Shown: positions 1 through 13,396, counted from the first letter of the stretch. The stretch is 64,000 nucleotides of DNA from Stereocaulon alpinum (GCA_018257865.1 JAEUBA010000100.1:1-64000), one strand, 5' to 3'. Made by a program: numbers and translations. The notes: generated from the sequence alone by a model not told the origin.

Positions 1-3000
1 GGATTAAGCGGTTGCCTTCGATTGTTAAGGGGTGTACTCCCCTCAGTGCCTGGTGTCTCATAACCAGGGCGTCTAGATGGGTTTGGATAGGCATAATAAC
101 TGCTTCCGCTTCTAGGACCTGGAACTAAGTAGGATTAGGATAAGCTAAAGTAAGCTTTCTTAAATAGCTTCTAAGTAACTAAAAAGGACGCCTAAGCGAA
201 GAAGTTTAAACTAAGGATAAAGATAGTATAATTAAAGTAAGATAATAGCGAGACTATAGTAGATTTCCTAAAGAGGGTAGCTAAACTATTACGAAAGATA
301 TCTAATAATAAGATTAACGTAGGAATAGCTACTATCTAAGGAATAAATAACTAGATTAAGCGTAAGCAGGTTAACTTTAAATATAATAAGGGTCTAGACT
401 ATTTATTTAGTATAGTAGAGAGACTTATTAAGGCTATATATAATAAGGTAGGTAAGCCAAATCTATTCGATCTATCTAATAGAGATATAACGGGAGTCGT
501 CTTACCCTACGGACGTCTAGTATAAACTAATAATAACTTACTACGGTAAGTGCTTATTAATATAAATTAGGCGTTCCTAGTATTACTATAAGGGTTATAA
601 GTAATAAATCTAGCTATTAGTAATAATACTAGTTCCTACCTATCCTAGTAAGGTTTATATTAGCTATAGTCTAAAAAGGATATATCGAATATTTAGTACT
701 TTATATATAAGAAATATAGATACTACGCGTTATTCTATAACCAGCTATTATTATAGACTCTATAACTATCGATTACTACTAACTCAGCTATACCCTACTT
801 AAGTAATATTAATAGTTAACCCTACTAGTATAAAGGCTGGTACCCTAGTAGCTAAAATTCTAATAACGGTAAGGGAAGCTCCGACGCTTAGAACTATTAC
901 CCAGCACCAGTAGCTTATTTACTACTATTAGATAGCAACTTCGCAACTTAAGTAATAGCAGTATAAAGGATAACTAAAGTAGTAGTAAAGTAGGGAAAGC
1001 TACTATAATAAGTAGTAGGTATTAAGAAGCAAAATAAGTAGAAAACTATCCTAAAGACATCAAAAGCGGGATTAGAATATATAGTAGATCTAGAAGAAAA
1101 GGAGAATTAACTATAGGATAATACTAATAAGATAAATCTCTTAAAAGAAGAGCTAGGATTTAAGGAAGTAGACTCCCTATCTACCTTCTAAGAGATCTAA
1201 CTAGAACGCGAACCTAATCTAAATTATAAGTAGCTAATAAACTAGCCTTATATAGTATACCTACTATCTACTAGAGTTAGTAAGACTAGAAAGGTTTAGG
1301 AGCTAGTCTTAATAAAGGTACTAAAGATACTAGACCCTATTAAGGGTTTACTTAAAGGAGTAAGATTTTCTATTAAAGATATTCTAAAGCTACCCCTTAT
1401 AATAGAAGTAGGGTAGTTCCTTAATAAGTTAGATATCGCTAGGTAAGAGCTTACCTTAAGTATATAATAAAGTATACCTAGATATTAGATTAAGAGGATA
1501 CCTAAAGTAAAGAATTAAGCTAACCTAAGTAGATCGAATATAGCAATTACTACTTTAGTATAAAGGGAACCCTCTACGGTTATAGTATATATATTCGATA
1601 ACGACGGATAATCCTAGCTATTTATAATTATAGTATAGATTAGAACGGTTAAGCTCCTACGAATACTAATTAATAGTAGCTTACTAGTAGAGCTAGTTAG
1701 TCGTACTAAACTATAATTAATAACCCCCCTACTATAAGTCTATACTAATAGATACCTCTAGGTTAGTTTAGTAACAGACGCTATTTATACTCTCACTAAC
1801 TACGTCTACCTACTAGTAAATATCTAAGGAATCTAAGCAGTAGTAAAAGCGTAGGTTATTAATAACTAGGTATATGATCTCCTGCTAGGAGTACCCTAGA
1901 TTTAGCGAGTAGGATTAAACCCTAACTATAGTATAGGGAAGGTTATAATACAGGGGAATAATTCAGTACCTAGGCAGGTACTAGCGGAAATTATCCTAAT
2001 ATATATAAACCTCCTAACGGTCGAACTTAATAAGGATAAGAATAGAGGGGATACTATAGATAAGGCGTACTAAATCCTACTTAACGAGCAGGAAAACTAC
2101 TAATCCTAATATTATAACTAAGGTAATATTAGGGAGCTTAGGACCCTAGGCGTTACTACAAAAATATTATAGTATTAGCGCTTATATTATTCGAAAAACT
2201 TAATATTACTAAAGATTTTAATTAGTATACCTTATCCTTAGTATCGCTACTAGTTAGAACTCTAAGTATATCAGTATTAACTAAACTTACTAATAATTAA
2301 ATATTAACTAAAGTAACGAAGTATTCTTTAGGACAGGGAGACGGTTTTCCTACCTAACGCCGGCCTAAGGAATAGGATTTAAGCACTAATAGCGAATCTA
2401 TTATTAAGGAATAGTTTAAGTATAGTAGTATTACTATTAGTATTCTAGTAGATACTAACGAGAGGATTAGTTAAGTAAAGAGGCTAGTATATACTTAATA
2501 GGATTACTTTATAATAAATATACGTAATATATAACCTATAGACCTTATTAAGTACTTAATCGACCTTAAACTAAATATAAAGCCTATAAAAGGATCCCTC
2601 CCTTAATATACTACGGAGGAAAGAGAGTTTACTAATAAAATTTTCTTAGAGCTTAAAGATATAGGAATTATTATATATTATAGTAGTCCTTAGGGAGCGA
2701 GAACTAAATTCCCCCCTAAAAAGAAGGGCTTACTAATTATAAGAGTAGTCTATAACTTTATCCCTATAAATTATTATATAGTTAAGTCAGCGTACTCTAT
2801 ATACTATCTAGAGGAGGTACTAGATATACTAATTAAGCTAAAGTATTAAGTCTATTTTAGCTTAGATACTAGTAATAGCTACTAGGCAATCCCTACTAAG
2901 GAAGAGGATTAGAATAAGACTAAGTTTCTAGCGCTAAATAGATAGTAGGTATATATTCGTATAGGCTAAGGCCTTAAAGGTGCCTTATATACCTATACCT

Positions 3001-4262
3001 AATTCTCTAACCTTATCTTTAGACTACTCCTACCGAATAACGAAGGGATAGCTAGGCTACTAATATTAATAGGAGACTACTAGACACATACCTTTTTAAT
3101 CTTTATAGATAATTATAGCGCCTTAGTAATTAACTATAATACCTTATTTAACTTTCTTTATACTAAATACTTTCCCTAATATATCTTCGGCCTAGTCTAC
3201 TTATTAGGAGCTAAGACTTACCTTTTTACTAATAGTATTAAGGTTCTTAGATTCTAAGGTAGTACAGCGGGCTTAACGCTATTATTAAAGTATAGGGATA
3301 AAATTCTAAACTAGCTAGTCCTACGAAATTATATAAAGCTTAATATATTCCTATAGCTAACACCTTTTCTTCAGATCTTTATACCTAGCCGGGTATAGTA
3401 TATAATAGAAATAAAGAAAGTATACCTTATATAAGTAGTAGATAATATAAAACTAAAGCAAGCTTATAATAACGAAATAGAGGACTATAACTAAAACTTT
3501 ACTAAATTAGTAAGGGTAAGCAAGTAAAAGAAACTAACTATTTAGAGGAAGTAGATTAAAAAGGATACGTTTAATTAGGGGTAAAGTTAGCAGGAGTTAT
3601 TTACTAAGGTGAAATAAGTAATTAGCTTAAACGCTATAGCTAGAATAGACCCTAACTTATAATACCACCTTACTATAGATACTAGTAATACTACCTTAGG
3701 CGGGTGTTTATTCTAGCTATATAATACCTTACTAGGGATTAAAGTAACACCTAGGTAGCAGCTAAATAAACGGATAAACATATTCCTTTCCTATAAGCTA
3801 TAAGATATAGAGACTAGATATAGTAACTCTAAAAGGGAGTACTATACTATTATAAAGTACTTAGCGGAGATTCGTTAGCTAGTAATAGGAAGTAAGTATC
3901 CGGTTATAATATATATAGATTACGAAGCCCTTAAGCCTATCTTTACTACCGGTTAGACTAAGAAAGGACGTATAGCCACCTAGCTAGATAAACTTAGAGA
4001 GTTCGATTTTCGAGTATTTTATCACTTATTAAGAGACTAATATATTAGAGTAGCAGATAGTCTTAGCAGAATACTAATATAACTAACTACTAACAGCTTA
4101 GTTAGGCTACTAGATAGGATAGTAATACCGTTACTAGAATTAAATATAATCTAAAGGCGAACCTTCCCCTTATAAATTATTAGTGAGGCTAATCTTAATA
4201 AGTATAGACATTCACCTATATATTACTAGTTAGTAGACTACCTTAAAGGAGGAGAAGTAAGG
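1..4262 (+). mobile_element. Outer Ty3/gypsy element, part 1: gag, protease, RT, RNase H relict
   Basis: A plus-strand gag-pol frame can be traced from about 125. A degenerate CCHC zinc knuckle of gag lies near 703-745, with its Cys codons turned into Tyr codons. The protease D-S-G site at about 1672-1680 now reads N-S-S. RT begins near 2740 (R-V-V-Y-N-F), and its F-x-D-D box at 3102-3113 reads F-I-D-N. The RNase H start D-T-S-N-T-T-L-G-G lies at about 3676-3702. Order and motifs are those of Ty3/gypsy (Metaviridae). The element starts left of the window, or in the unmutated 1-115 stretch, so I cannot see its 5' LTR. It continues at 11234 after the first insertion. It is not functional. Confidence 0.85.
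4258..4262. repeat. Target-site duplication TAAGG, left copy
   Basis: These five bases directly precede the left LTR at 4263. The identical five bases follow the right LTR at 11229-11233. A perfect 5 bp duplication is the size expected for Ty3/gypsy integrase. Confidence 0.9.
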
Positions 4263-4511
4263 TATAAAGGCTAGCGACGCCGGCTCTAAGCTAGCGCACT
4301 AAGGTATAAGAGACGTAAAGTTACTAGATTTAGGTATTAAGTAATAGATATAATTATATTACTTGGTAGTAGAGTAGTAGTAGAACTAATTTCTAAAGAT
4401 CCCTAAAATACGGGGGAGTCCTAAGTAGTAATACTATTACTAAGCCCCTAAACCCTAATTAATATTATTACGTTAGCGTAGCTATAACGCGTATATACTT
4501 AAGGGTTAATA
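4263..4511 (-). repeat. 3' LTR of inner element 1 (249 bp)
   Basis: It aligns base for base with 10980-11228, starting TATAAAGGCTAGCG and ending GGGTTAATA. The differences seen are transitions, as RIP would cause. In element orientation the ends correspond to TG...CA. Confidence 0.92.
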
Positions 4512-5046
4512 GTATCCTCCCCTCTAAGCCCTAGTCCCTAGGTACTAAAGTATATAGAATAAACTACTCGTTAAAAACCCTTTAAACCTAGTAGGAAACG
4601 TAAGGGAAAAGAGTTAACCTAAAGGCGACGTCGTTAAGGCGGCGCCTTATATATATAGAATATCGTCTAACTATAGTAACGCCCAAATCTATTATAATAT
4701 AAAAAGAATACGTAGCAGGCGTAGTAGTAACGCGTAGTTATTAATAAATATAATTAATTATTAGCCGTATTAGCGGGTAATAGCTACGTTATCATATTAT
4801 TAGTTATTATTATTTTAAATAGCTTTAACGTATAGCGACGTCGTAGCGACGACGACCTATAAATATATAAATAATAACTTTCCCCCTAACTTTCCTCTCT
4901 TCGTAATACCTAATACGACTTATATATACCCTAATATTAGCGTACCTATATCGCAATTAATATTACTAATATAGTTGATAGTTCTTCTCGTTATAATAAT
5001 ATCTAAATATTCTCTTAAGATTATATATCGCTATTATATAACCAGC

Positions 5047-5214
5047 GTATATTATTAGCTACTAACATATTACTTATAGGTATAACTTATATATATACTT
5101 AATATTATACGTCGCTATCGCGTAACCGGCGTATATTATTAGCTACTAATATATTACTTATAGATATAATATATATATATACTTAATATTATACGTCGCT
5201 ATTACGCAGCCGGC
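5047..5214. repeat. 84 bp tandem repeat, two full copies plus a partial third
   Basis: Copies at 5047-5130 and 5131-5214 each start GTATATTATTAGCTACTAA and end CCGGC. A degenerate third start follows at 5215. The copies differ mainly by transitions. They lie in the long non-pol 3' region of inner element 1. Confidence 0.8.
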
Positions 5215-5342
5215 GCGTATAGCTAGCTACTAATACTTATAGACTATATTATTAATATACCTTTACCCTATAGGACTTATTTCTATATAGGGAATAATAA
5301 TTACGATCGTAGTAACGCGCCTCCCTATTAACGTTATAAGGA

Positions 5343-5800
5343 TAGCTACTATAGGCTTAATTATTATTATAAGGTATATTATTCTAATAGCTCTGCTACG
5401 TCGCCTCCTAATATATCTAGATCCTAAAGCCGTTTCGTTAGTCTATATAGCGATCAGTATAGTATTATAGGCGCGAAGGCTAGACTTACTAAGTATAATA
5501 TAAGTATAAGAAAATTAGCAAGCGTATTACCTAATAGTAGAAAGCGTAGGGCTAAACTATAGCGATAAGTAGGGTAGCTCCTATAATAATTACTAATCTC
5601 TAATAGGAACTTACAGCGGAGAGATAGTAGGTTATAGAACTTAAGTAAACTATCGCTAACTAGCAGTTTAAGTTAGGAACCCTCTAATAAGTAATCGCTA
5701 AGTATACTAAGGAGATAGAGAGTCTCTAGTAATATATTAAGCTCCTAAAGGAGTAATTATACCGCTATATATTAGCGTAGAGACGGTATTAGGATATTTA
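5343..5800 (+). pseudogene. Possible antisense coiled-coil ORF relict within inner element 1
   Basis: On the plus strand, opposite to gag-pol of its host element, the frame at 5343 (positions divisible by three) reads through to about 5800. Its only stops are TAA/TAG, each explicable as a RIP-converted Gln or Trp codon. With such stops read as Gln, the predicted product is rich in Gln, Lys, Arg and Leu. Between about 5607 and 5790 it has regularly spaced Leu, Ile and Val like a coiled coil (E-L-T-A-E-R-Q-Q-V-I-E-L-K, then E-I-E-S-L-Q-Q-Y-I-K-L-L-K-E). RIP removes TGA, so an open-looking frame is weaker evidence here than usual. Composition and heptad-like spacing are the main support. Confidence 0.4.
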
Positions 5801-8800
5801 TTTATTTTTTCCTTCTTCTTTTCTTCTACTAATATTTAGTAGCGCACCTATATATATCGTCTTACTAATATAAGATAGATATTTAGCTAGTAATTAATTT
5901 AATCTCTTCTTTATTCTATTAAGGTATAAGTAAGTAAGTATAATAATTATAGAGGAGTATACTTATAATATAAGACTATTTACTTATAAGGTTTATAATT
6001 ATTATAACTTATATTATCGCCGCTGCTTACTCGCTGCTATTAGTAGTATTTAAAGAACTAGAGACTATATACGCTTACTAGCCGTCTATTCGTTAAAGGC
6101 TTAAGTTAAATTATAGGTATCCTTAAGCTCTTCGTCTAGTAACTACTAGTTATATTCTTTACCTTAACTAGTCTATTTAACCTTATACTAGATATCTTAC
6201 TTATCTTAGACCTTATCTATAATTTCTTTAACCTCCTATATCTTATTATTATTAATAAGTTTAGGGGCTTATATAAAGTTCGCTAACGTCTTATTACCGT
6301 TACGAAGGTAGTATAGCTCTAATAATAATATATAAAAAGTATTATAGATTCTATAAGTTTATAGTAGTAGAAGGCGGTACGCCTATACTCCTACTTTATT
6401 AGTAATCCTAAAAGGCCCTATAAATTTATAAGATAACTTTTTACTTAGGCGTTTTTACTTAAGATTCTTAGTTAATAGTATTACTAAATCTCTAACCTTA
6501 TAGCTTTAAGGCTTATAATTCTTATTATACTACTTAGCTTAAGACTCTCTAGCGCGCTATAGGCGTTTAGTAGCTTTATCTCTTACTACTTATAGTAATC
6601 TAATCCTCTTATTTATAATAGGTATCTTCCCCTTAAGGGACTTATCCTTAAGCTCCTAACGAAGTTTAGGGTAATATCTATATATTAAGTAGAACGGCGT
6701 CGTTCTAATAGAGGAATAAAGACTATTTATATATACGAATTCTACTATTAGTAGCTATTTCGCCTAAGTAGTCTACTTATTATTAGTAAAGACCTGTAAG
6801 TAGTACTCTAGTACCTAATTCTAGCGTTCCGTTTAACTATTAGTCTAAGGATAAAAGGCGGTACTCAGGCGGCGCTTAATCTTAAAGTGAAAATAAATAG
6901 CTAACTAGAAGGCGCTAGTAAATACTAAGCCTCTATCGCTAATAATACTATTAGGTATACCGTAATAGTATACTACCTTAGTATAAAAAATATCCGCCAG
7001 CTCAGCAGCGTTAATTATAGTAGTAGTAGGTATATACCTTACTATCTTTATAAATTAATTAATAATTACTAGAATAGCGTTATAGACTATATTCTTATAT
7101 TTACTTAGGGGTAGACTAGTAATAAAGTCTATTAAGAGCTCCTTCTAAGGCTTATTAGTAACTAGAAGCGAACTTAGTTCGCTATAGGGGCGATAGCGGG
7201 GAGCCTTAGTCCTTTAGTAAATATTATAAGTCTTAATATACTTATTAACCTGCTTAGAACTCCTATACTAAAAGTATTTATAGGTAAGTAACTTATACGT
7301 CTTCTTAGTACTAAAGTACCCTGCTAAGGGATTATTATAATATTTACTAATAAGTTCTTCCCTTAAGGCTTTATCTTTAAGGATATATAGGCGGTTATTA
7401 TTTCTTAATAAACCTTTTAGGTCTAAAGCCTATACCTTACTTTAGAGATAGCGCTATAACGGCGTACCCTTATTTATAGAAAAGGATTTAGCCTAATTAT
7501 TAGTAGCCTATAAGTTTCGAATTAAAGTCTTAATTAAATATTAAGGATCCTTATAGGCTAATTCTATAATACCTCTTATATCCTTTTAGGGGATAATAAC
7601 TTAGAGGCCTATAATTTAAAAAGCCGGCGATATTACTATAATAATTCCTTTACCTTCCTTATCTCTACCCTAAAGTGCGAGTTTATTCTATAATATTAGT
7701 AATAACTTAGTATTTAGCGGGGAACTTCCTTTATAATTAAGGCGTCGCGATAGCGGATCCGCAGGATTCGTTTTTCTAGTATAATAAGTAATTTCGAAAT
7801 TAAAAGTAGCGAGCTTTAGCGCCTATCTAGCTTATTAGGAATTTAATTACTTCTACTTTATAAAGCCCTTAAGATTATTATAATTAGTAAGAACCTTAAT
7901 AGTAAACGGGCTACCTTCTAGGTAATACTACTACTATTTTATTACCGCTACTATAGCGAGCAATTCTTAGTTATAAACCTTATAATTCTACTCCGTAGGA
8001 ATTATCTTCTAGGACTAAAAGGTAATTAGGTACTAGTAGCTATTATTATCCGGCTACGTAAGTACTACTATAATAGTAAAGTTAGAGGTATTAGTTTCTA
8101 TATATAACTTTACTTCTAGGTTAAAGTAGCGTAGAAACGGCGTACTAAAAAAGATATCCTAAAGCTTTTAAAAAGTACCTTCGGTACTATCTTTCTACTA
8201 AAGTTAACCTACCTTTTTCCCGTCCTTGCTACCTTTAAGTAAGTCGGTTAGAGGCGCAGTAATAGTAGCGTAATTATAAATAAACCGCCGGTAAAAATTT
8301 ATAAAGCCTAAGAAGACTTATATATCTTAAAAGGTCTCTAGCTTAGGCTATTCCCTAATTATCGCTACGCGTTCCTAATCTATTACTACGCTATTAGTAG
8401 ATATAATAAATCTAAGAAATTTAACCTATTTAGTACTAAACTAATACTTCTTTAAGTTAGCGAAAAGCGAGAACTAACGTAATTATTTTAGTACTTACTA
8501 AATATACTGCTAGTAGTCCGCTAGGTTCGCGCTATAAATTAAGATATTATTAAGATAGATAATATATAAAATATTAAGAAGCCCTATAAGAGCCCTATTA
8601 ATATACGCTTAAAACGTCGCTAGGGCGTTAGCGAGCCTAAAAGGTATAACTAAGTATTTAAAGTAGCTATAGCGGGTATAGAACGTAGTCTTCTACTTAT
8701 CGCCTTCTTTAATTTAGATCCTATAATAGGTATCCTTTAAGTCTAACTTAGTAAACTTTTTAGCTCTGTATAGGCGGTCTAATATCTTAGTAATTAGAGG

Positions 8801-10979
8801 TAATAGGTATTAATTTTTAATAGTTACCGTATTTAACCCCTAATAATTAATATAAAGACGTAGCCTACTATCCTTCTTTAGTACGAAGAGGATAGGTACT
8901 TTAGCTAAAGAAACTAAATAGCGTATCTAGCCTTTTAAAAGTATATTATTAAGATAGCGCCGCAGCTCTGCTAGCTTAGATTAAGATAGGTTATAGAGAG
9001 GCCTATAAAGCGGCTCCTTACTATCCTTAATATTAATTATATAGTCGCCTTCCTTTAATAAGGGTAAGGTTCCAGCTTTCTTATTTAAGAAGATATTAGA
9101 GAACTCTAGTAGTTCCTTTAAAATCTATTCTAAGCTTCCTCTATCTAAGTAATTAGTTACTATAGCAGCGTATATAATTATATAAACTTTAGGCTCCTTC
9201 TTAAGGTAATAGCTGAAGATAGTAGGCTTATTAACCTAAAACTTTTTAGTATTAACCTTAAACCGCTACTACTCCGCTAAAGGATCGAGTAAAATCTTTA
9301 TTTACTTTAACCCTAGTATACTAACTATAATATTAGGACCCTTAAGATTAATAGTATAGAAAAGTATACTATACTCCTTACCGCAGCTCTAGCTATTAAT
9401 AAGTATATACTTAAATTAATAGGTACTATAGACGTATATACTAAAGCTACTTAAAGCTTTTAGTAGCGGTAAGTTAGTAGTAGAAGGTAGTAGGTCCTAT
9501 TAAACTATAAACTTCTAAGAGATTAAATTAAGCTATAATCTAGTATCTAGTAAAGTAGTAACCTACTATAGGCTAGTATTAAGTATTATTTAACCCTTAG
9601 TTAGGATAGAAGGACTAGCCTCTACTTTTTAAGTTTCTTCCCCTACTTCTAAGGTAGTTATAGGGGCTGATTATTTTTTACTAATACTATACTAATACTA
9701 GTATAAGTTATAGGCTTATCGCGATTAAGATAATTTAGGCTTATATAGCCTAGCTTTCTATAATAATAGTAGATAAGCTTAGTTACTAAATCTAAATTAG
9801 TCTTCTACTTTAGACTCCTTAAATAAGATTTATTTCGCGCTAACTATAAGCTATTAACCCTTAGGCCTAGCCTATTAGGCTTAGAAATTCGTTATTCTAA
9901 TAAGCAGCTCCCTTATAACTTAGAGGCCCTATAATTAAATAATTTCCTATAAGTACTTAAGCCGCCGCCTCTATAATACTCGCGCCCTATAGTATTCTCT
10001 TATATAATAGCTTAGGTAATAATATTATCCCTATTATTAGATACCTTACCAGTGCTTAAGATTTTATTCTTTAGCTCCGGTCTCAGCTTAGTTAGAAAGA
10101 GGTTAGCTTTAAACTTTAGGGCTATAGGCAGTAGGTTAGCTTCTAACTCCTCTAAGTAGGCCTTAAATATAGTAACTTTCTAGTTAGAACGTTACTTTAC
10201 CTCCTTAAACCTTTCGTAGGCGAGGAGACGGCGGTTAATAGGATCTATAACTAAATTATATAGGAATTACTTAAAGAATTCGAACGTTATATTATCCTAT
10301 CTATAGTCCTTTAGGTAGGTATTCTATTAGGAATTTAGGTTATCTTTTAAGGTGTCTATATAGTAGACTATCTTAGATAGTTCGATAGTAAAGTACTCTA
10401 GACTCTTAAGAAACTTCTTCTCTAAGTTAGCGAACTAGCGTAGGTATTTACCCTTACTAATTCCCTTATAGGGTTATATATTCTTAGGCTGAAAGCTTTT
10501 CGGTACTAAGGGTCTTTAGAGTCTAATAGGTAGGTTTATAGGCGCGCTAAAGGCGGGTATTATAAGACGTAAAGGAATCCTTTAGCTAGTAATATTAACT
10601 AATTATACTAATATAGCGGTAGTAGGATATTATTCCTCCTCTTAAACTATCCCTATAGGTATTCTAATAGTACTCTATAACTTAGGGTATTAAATTATAT
10701 CGTTTTTAGCTTCTAATACTAATAATTCGCGTAGTTACTTTAGGCGGCGATTTATCGCTTAGGCTTCTTATAAGCGTTACTTAAGATTAGTATTATCTAA
10801 ATTAAAGGTATTTAGCTAAGACTCTCCGTTAGTCCTATAGCTCTCTATAGGATTATTATTATTATTAATATTATTAGGTTCTTTAGTGTTAGCAACGGTT
10901 ATAGTAGTATAACTACGCGTCCGACCTAATATTATAGCAACTCTAGGCCTCTCCCTTAAAAAGGTAGAGAAATTAGAAC

Positions 10980-11228
10980 TATAAAGGCTAGCGACGCCGG
11001 CTCTAAGCTAGCGTACTAAGGTATAAGAGACGTAAAGTTACTAGATTTAGGTATTAAGTAATAGATATAATTATATTACTTAGTAGTAGAGTAGTAGTAG
11101 AACTAATTTCTAAAGATCCCTAAAATACGGGGGAGTCCTAGGTAGTAATACTATTACTAAGCCCCTAGACCCTAATTAATATTATTATATTAGCGTAGCT
11201 ATAACGCGTATACGCTTGAGGGTTAACA
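10980..11228 (-). repeat. 5' LTR of inner element 1 (249 bp)
   Basis: This is the partner of 4263-4511 and keeps an unmutated CA at its plus-strand right end (GGGTTAACA), which is the TG start in element orientation. It is followed by TAAGG at 11229-11233. Confidence 0.92.
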
Positions 11229-11233
11229 TAAGG
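11229..11233. repeat. Target-site duplication TAAGG, right copy
   Basis: It matches 4258-4262 exactly. Joining 4262 to 11234 keeps the outer element's reading frame (Y-L-K-G-G-E-V-R then I-E-E-L-K-V). Confidence 0.9.
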
Positions 11234-12586
11234 ATAGAAGAATTAAAAGTCCTACCTACTAAGCGAAAGGCACTACGGCACTAAGTAAAGAGATACTTAC
11301 TACTAAGTTATATAGAAAGCAAGCACCTAAGGTTTACTAAGGAAACTACTAGGGCTATTAGTATTTATATTATTAAGGAGGAGATACTAAGGTTCTTACG
11401 AGCTACCTATAAAGATTATAGGTATTATACGTCTATACTAACCTTAGATTAACTAATTGGATAAGTATACTAGCCTAGTAGGATTAAAGATATCTATAAG
11501 TAGTATTAAAACTATTACTTATACTAAGCTAGACTACGACGCCTACTAAAGTTAATACTAATTATAATCTAATAGTTCGCACCTATAGCTATACTAGGTG
11601 CTAACTAGCTAGGGCTAATTACTCCTACCTATACTACTACTAGCGTATTATACGTATTACTATTCGTCGATTATTTTAGTAGGTTTACTTAGGCTAAGGC
11701 CTATATCTAGTATATAGCGTTAGAAACCATTAATATAGCCTAAGAGTATATCGCCCTAGTATTTAGATAGCCGCGTAGACTATATACGGATAACGGATCC
11801 TACTTTATAAATAATAATTTACAACTAGTGCTTTGAGATTATAGGGTTAGCTATTATATAGGACTAGTAAGCCACCCTAGATTAACTAGGCTACTAGAGA
11901 GAACGGTATAAGAGATATTAGGTTAGATTAGTAAGAAGTATATTAAGCGAGATAGTACTAACTCATAGTCCTTATTCGTAAGGGATAACGTATTAAATAT
12001 AAATACCAAAACTACTAAGATCTATAGATATACGCCGGCCTAGATTATACTAGGGTTTAAACTAGTTTACTACTACTTCGATATTAAGCTACTCGTACTG
12101 CTAGACCTAGATAAGGTAGAGGAACCCCTACCGGAGTATTAGTATTAAATCTATTTAGTACTAAGAGATAAAAATTAGCTACTAGCTATCGAAGTAGCCT
12201 TATATACCTATATAGCGAGCAAGCTGAAGGTAAGGAGATAGCGTATACCTAAAGTAGGGGACCTTATACTTATACGAAACCTCTCGAAAGACGGTTAGAG
12301 GGGAAGGAAGCTGGAAGCTAAGTAGTTAGGGCTACGGTTACTAACGAAATAGACGAAGTATTAACACAGCGGATAGGTACGAGAATTATACGGATCTACA
12401 AAACTAAAACGATATTACGTCGATAATATTATATTATATTACGAACGAACCCTAGCCTTTTTAGGTAGTATATAGCTGGTAATACCTACCTACGGTAGCA
12501 CTCCTATAACCTAATCCTCCTTACGAATTCCACCTAGCAGAGCTAGGCAAAGAGCCCTATATTTAATAATATAGTACGTAAGGTAA
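11234..12586 (+). mobile_element. Outer Ty3/gypsy element, part 2: integrase relict
   Basis: The frame continues directly from 4262. An H2C2-type zinc-binding region lies near 11410-11540, partly mutated. The catalytic triad of the integrase core is still encoded: Asp at 11669-11671 (F-V-D-Y-F), Asp at 11789-11791 (T-D-N-G-S) and Glu at 11897-11899 (L-L-E-R). Exactly 35 residues separate the second Asp and the Glu, the D,D35E spacing. The frame reaches a TAA at 12584-12586 that may be the true end or a converted Gln codon. I see no chromodomain after this integrase, unlike the two inner elements. Confidence 0.85.
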
Positions 12587-13018
12587 GCTGGCTAGCTAAT
12601 TAGAGCTCTCCAGCTTAACGCTAAGCTAGGCGTTAAACGAAGTAAATAAAGTAAATCTTCTACTAGGGGGGAAAAGCGGCTACTTTATAACCCGCTAATT
12701 ACTCCTTAAATCCTTAATAACATTTCCTCTTTACTAATACGCTCTTATTAACTAACTTACCTACTCTTTAATAACCTCTCCTACGTCCAGTAGAGCTAAA
12801 TTATAATAATTACTTTACGTTAGACTTAAGCTAGAATTGCTTATTACGCACCTTTATATAGACCTTACTTTATACCTTTACCTAGGCCTTACTTTGAGCC
12901 TTAATACGATATAAACTTTTACCTTAACTATTAACTTATTATCCTTCCTATACCTTACTACCCCCCTTTAACTGTATACCACCCGCCCTAGTCTTTATTA
13001 TCTACTAACTACTATACC
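12587..13018. other. Outer element spacer between pol and extra ORF
   Basis: About 430 bp with no frame I can recognise. It is RIP-affected but keeps somewhat more CpA and TpG than pol does. It could hold a leader for the downstream ORF. Confidence 0.4.
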
Positions 13019-13391
13019 ATAAATACTAAACAGCAAGCAGGTTTACTCAGCGGGAAGAAACGTACTAAAAATATATTACGGGAAGTATAAGGCCTGCTAA
13101 AACTACCTATAACGAAGGAGAAACGCAAATACTCACCTTACCTACTACCTAGTAAACGGGCTAAGCTAGAGAGTCTTACTAATAAATCTTTTCTACTAGC
13201 TAGCTTACCTATACCTATAATACTATAGTAGGGCTATATTAAAGTAAACTCCCGCAAGCTAAGCTTTACTATAGATAGAGGAAACCGTCTTAACTTTACC
13301 CTAAGTCTTACTATTACTAGCTAATCTAGTAGTAATACGTATACCCTACCTATTATAGTAAAATAAGGAACGAAAACGCCCCTTATCTACT

Positions 13392-13396
13392 CTAGT
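13392..13396. repeat. Target-site duplication CTAGT, left copy
   Basis: These five bases precede the left LTR of inner element 2. The identical five follow the right LTR at 19858-19862. Confidence 0.9.

Larger units (their letters stand above)
4263..11228 (-). mobile_element. Inner element 1: full-length chromodomain Ty3/gypsy retrotransposon (RIP relict)
   Basis: This 6966 bp element is bounded by two 249 bp LTRs and a perfect TAAGG duplication. It reads right to left. The RT stretch (V-I-P-F-R-L-A-N, then T-F-*-A-Y-I-N) lies on the minus strand at about 8580-8660, and the Y-x-D-D box, now Y-L-N-N, at about 8540-8560. RNase H, integrase and a C-terminal chromodomain (Y-K-V-K-*-T-S-*-G-K-E-Y-N, about 6090-6240) follow leftward. 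A purine tract on the minus strand (AGAGGGGAGGA, about 4515-4526) abuts the 3' LTR and confirms the orientation. The chromodomain places it with the chromoviruses, whose integration is steered to heterochromatin. About 1.5 kb between the chromodomain and the 3' LTR is unusually long for a 3' region. Confidence 0.9.

Noticed and set aside
49..68. tRNA-Met gene at the left edge
   Set aside because: Only an anticodon-loop-like CTCATAA inside a 10-nt loop is present. D-arm, T-arm and acceptor do not fold.
4240..5860. CRISPR-like array from repeated short motifs
   Set aside because: The repeats are LTR and adjacent 84 bp tandem units without unique spacers, in a eukaryotic genome.
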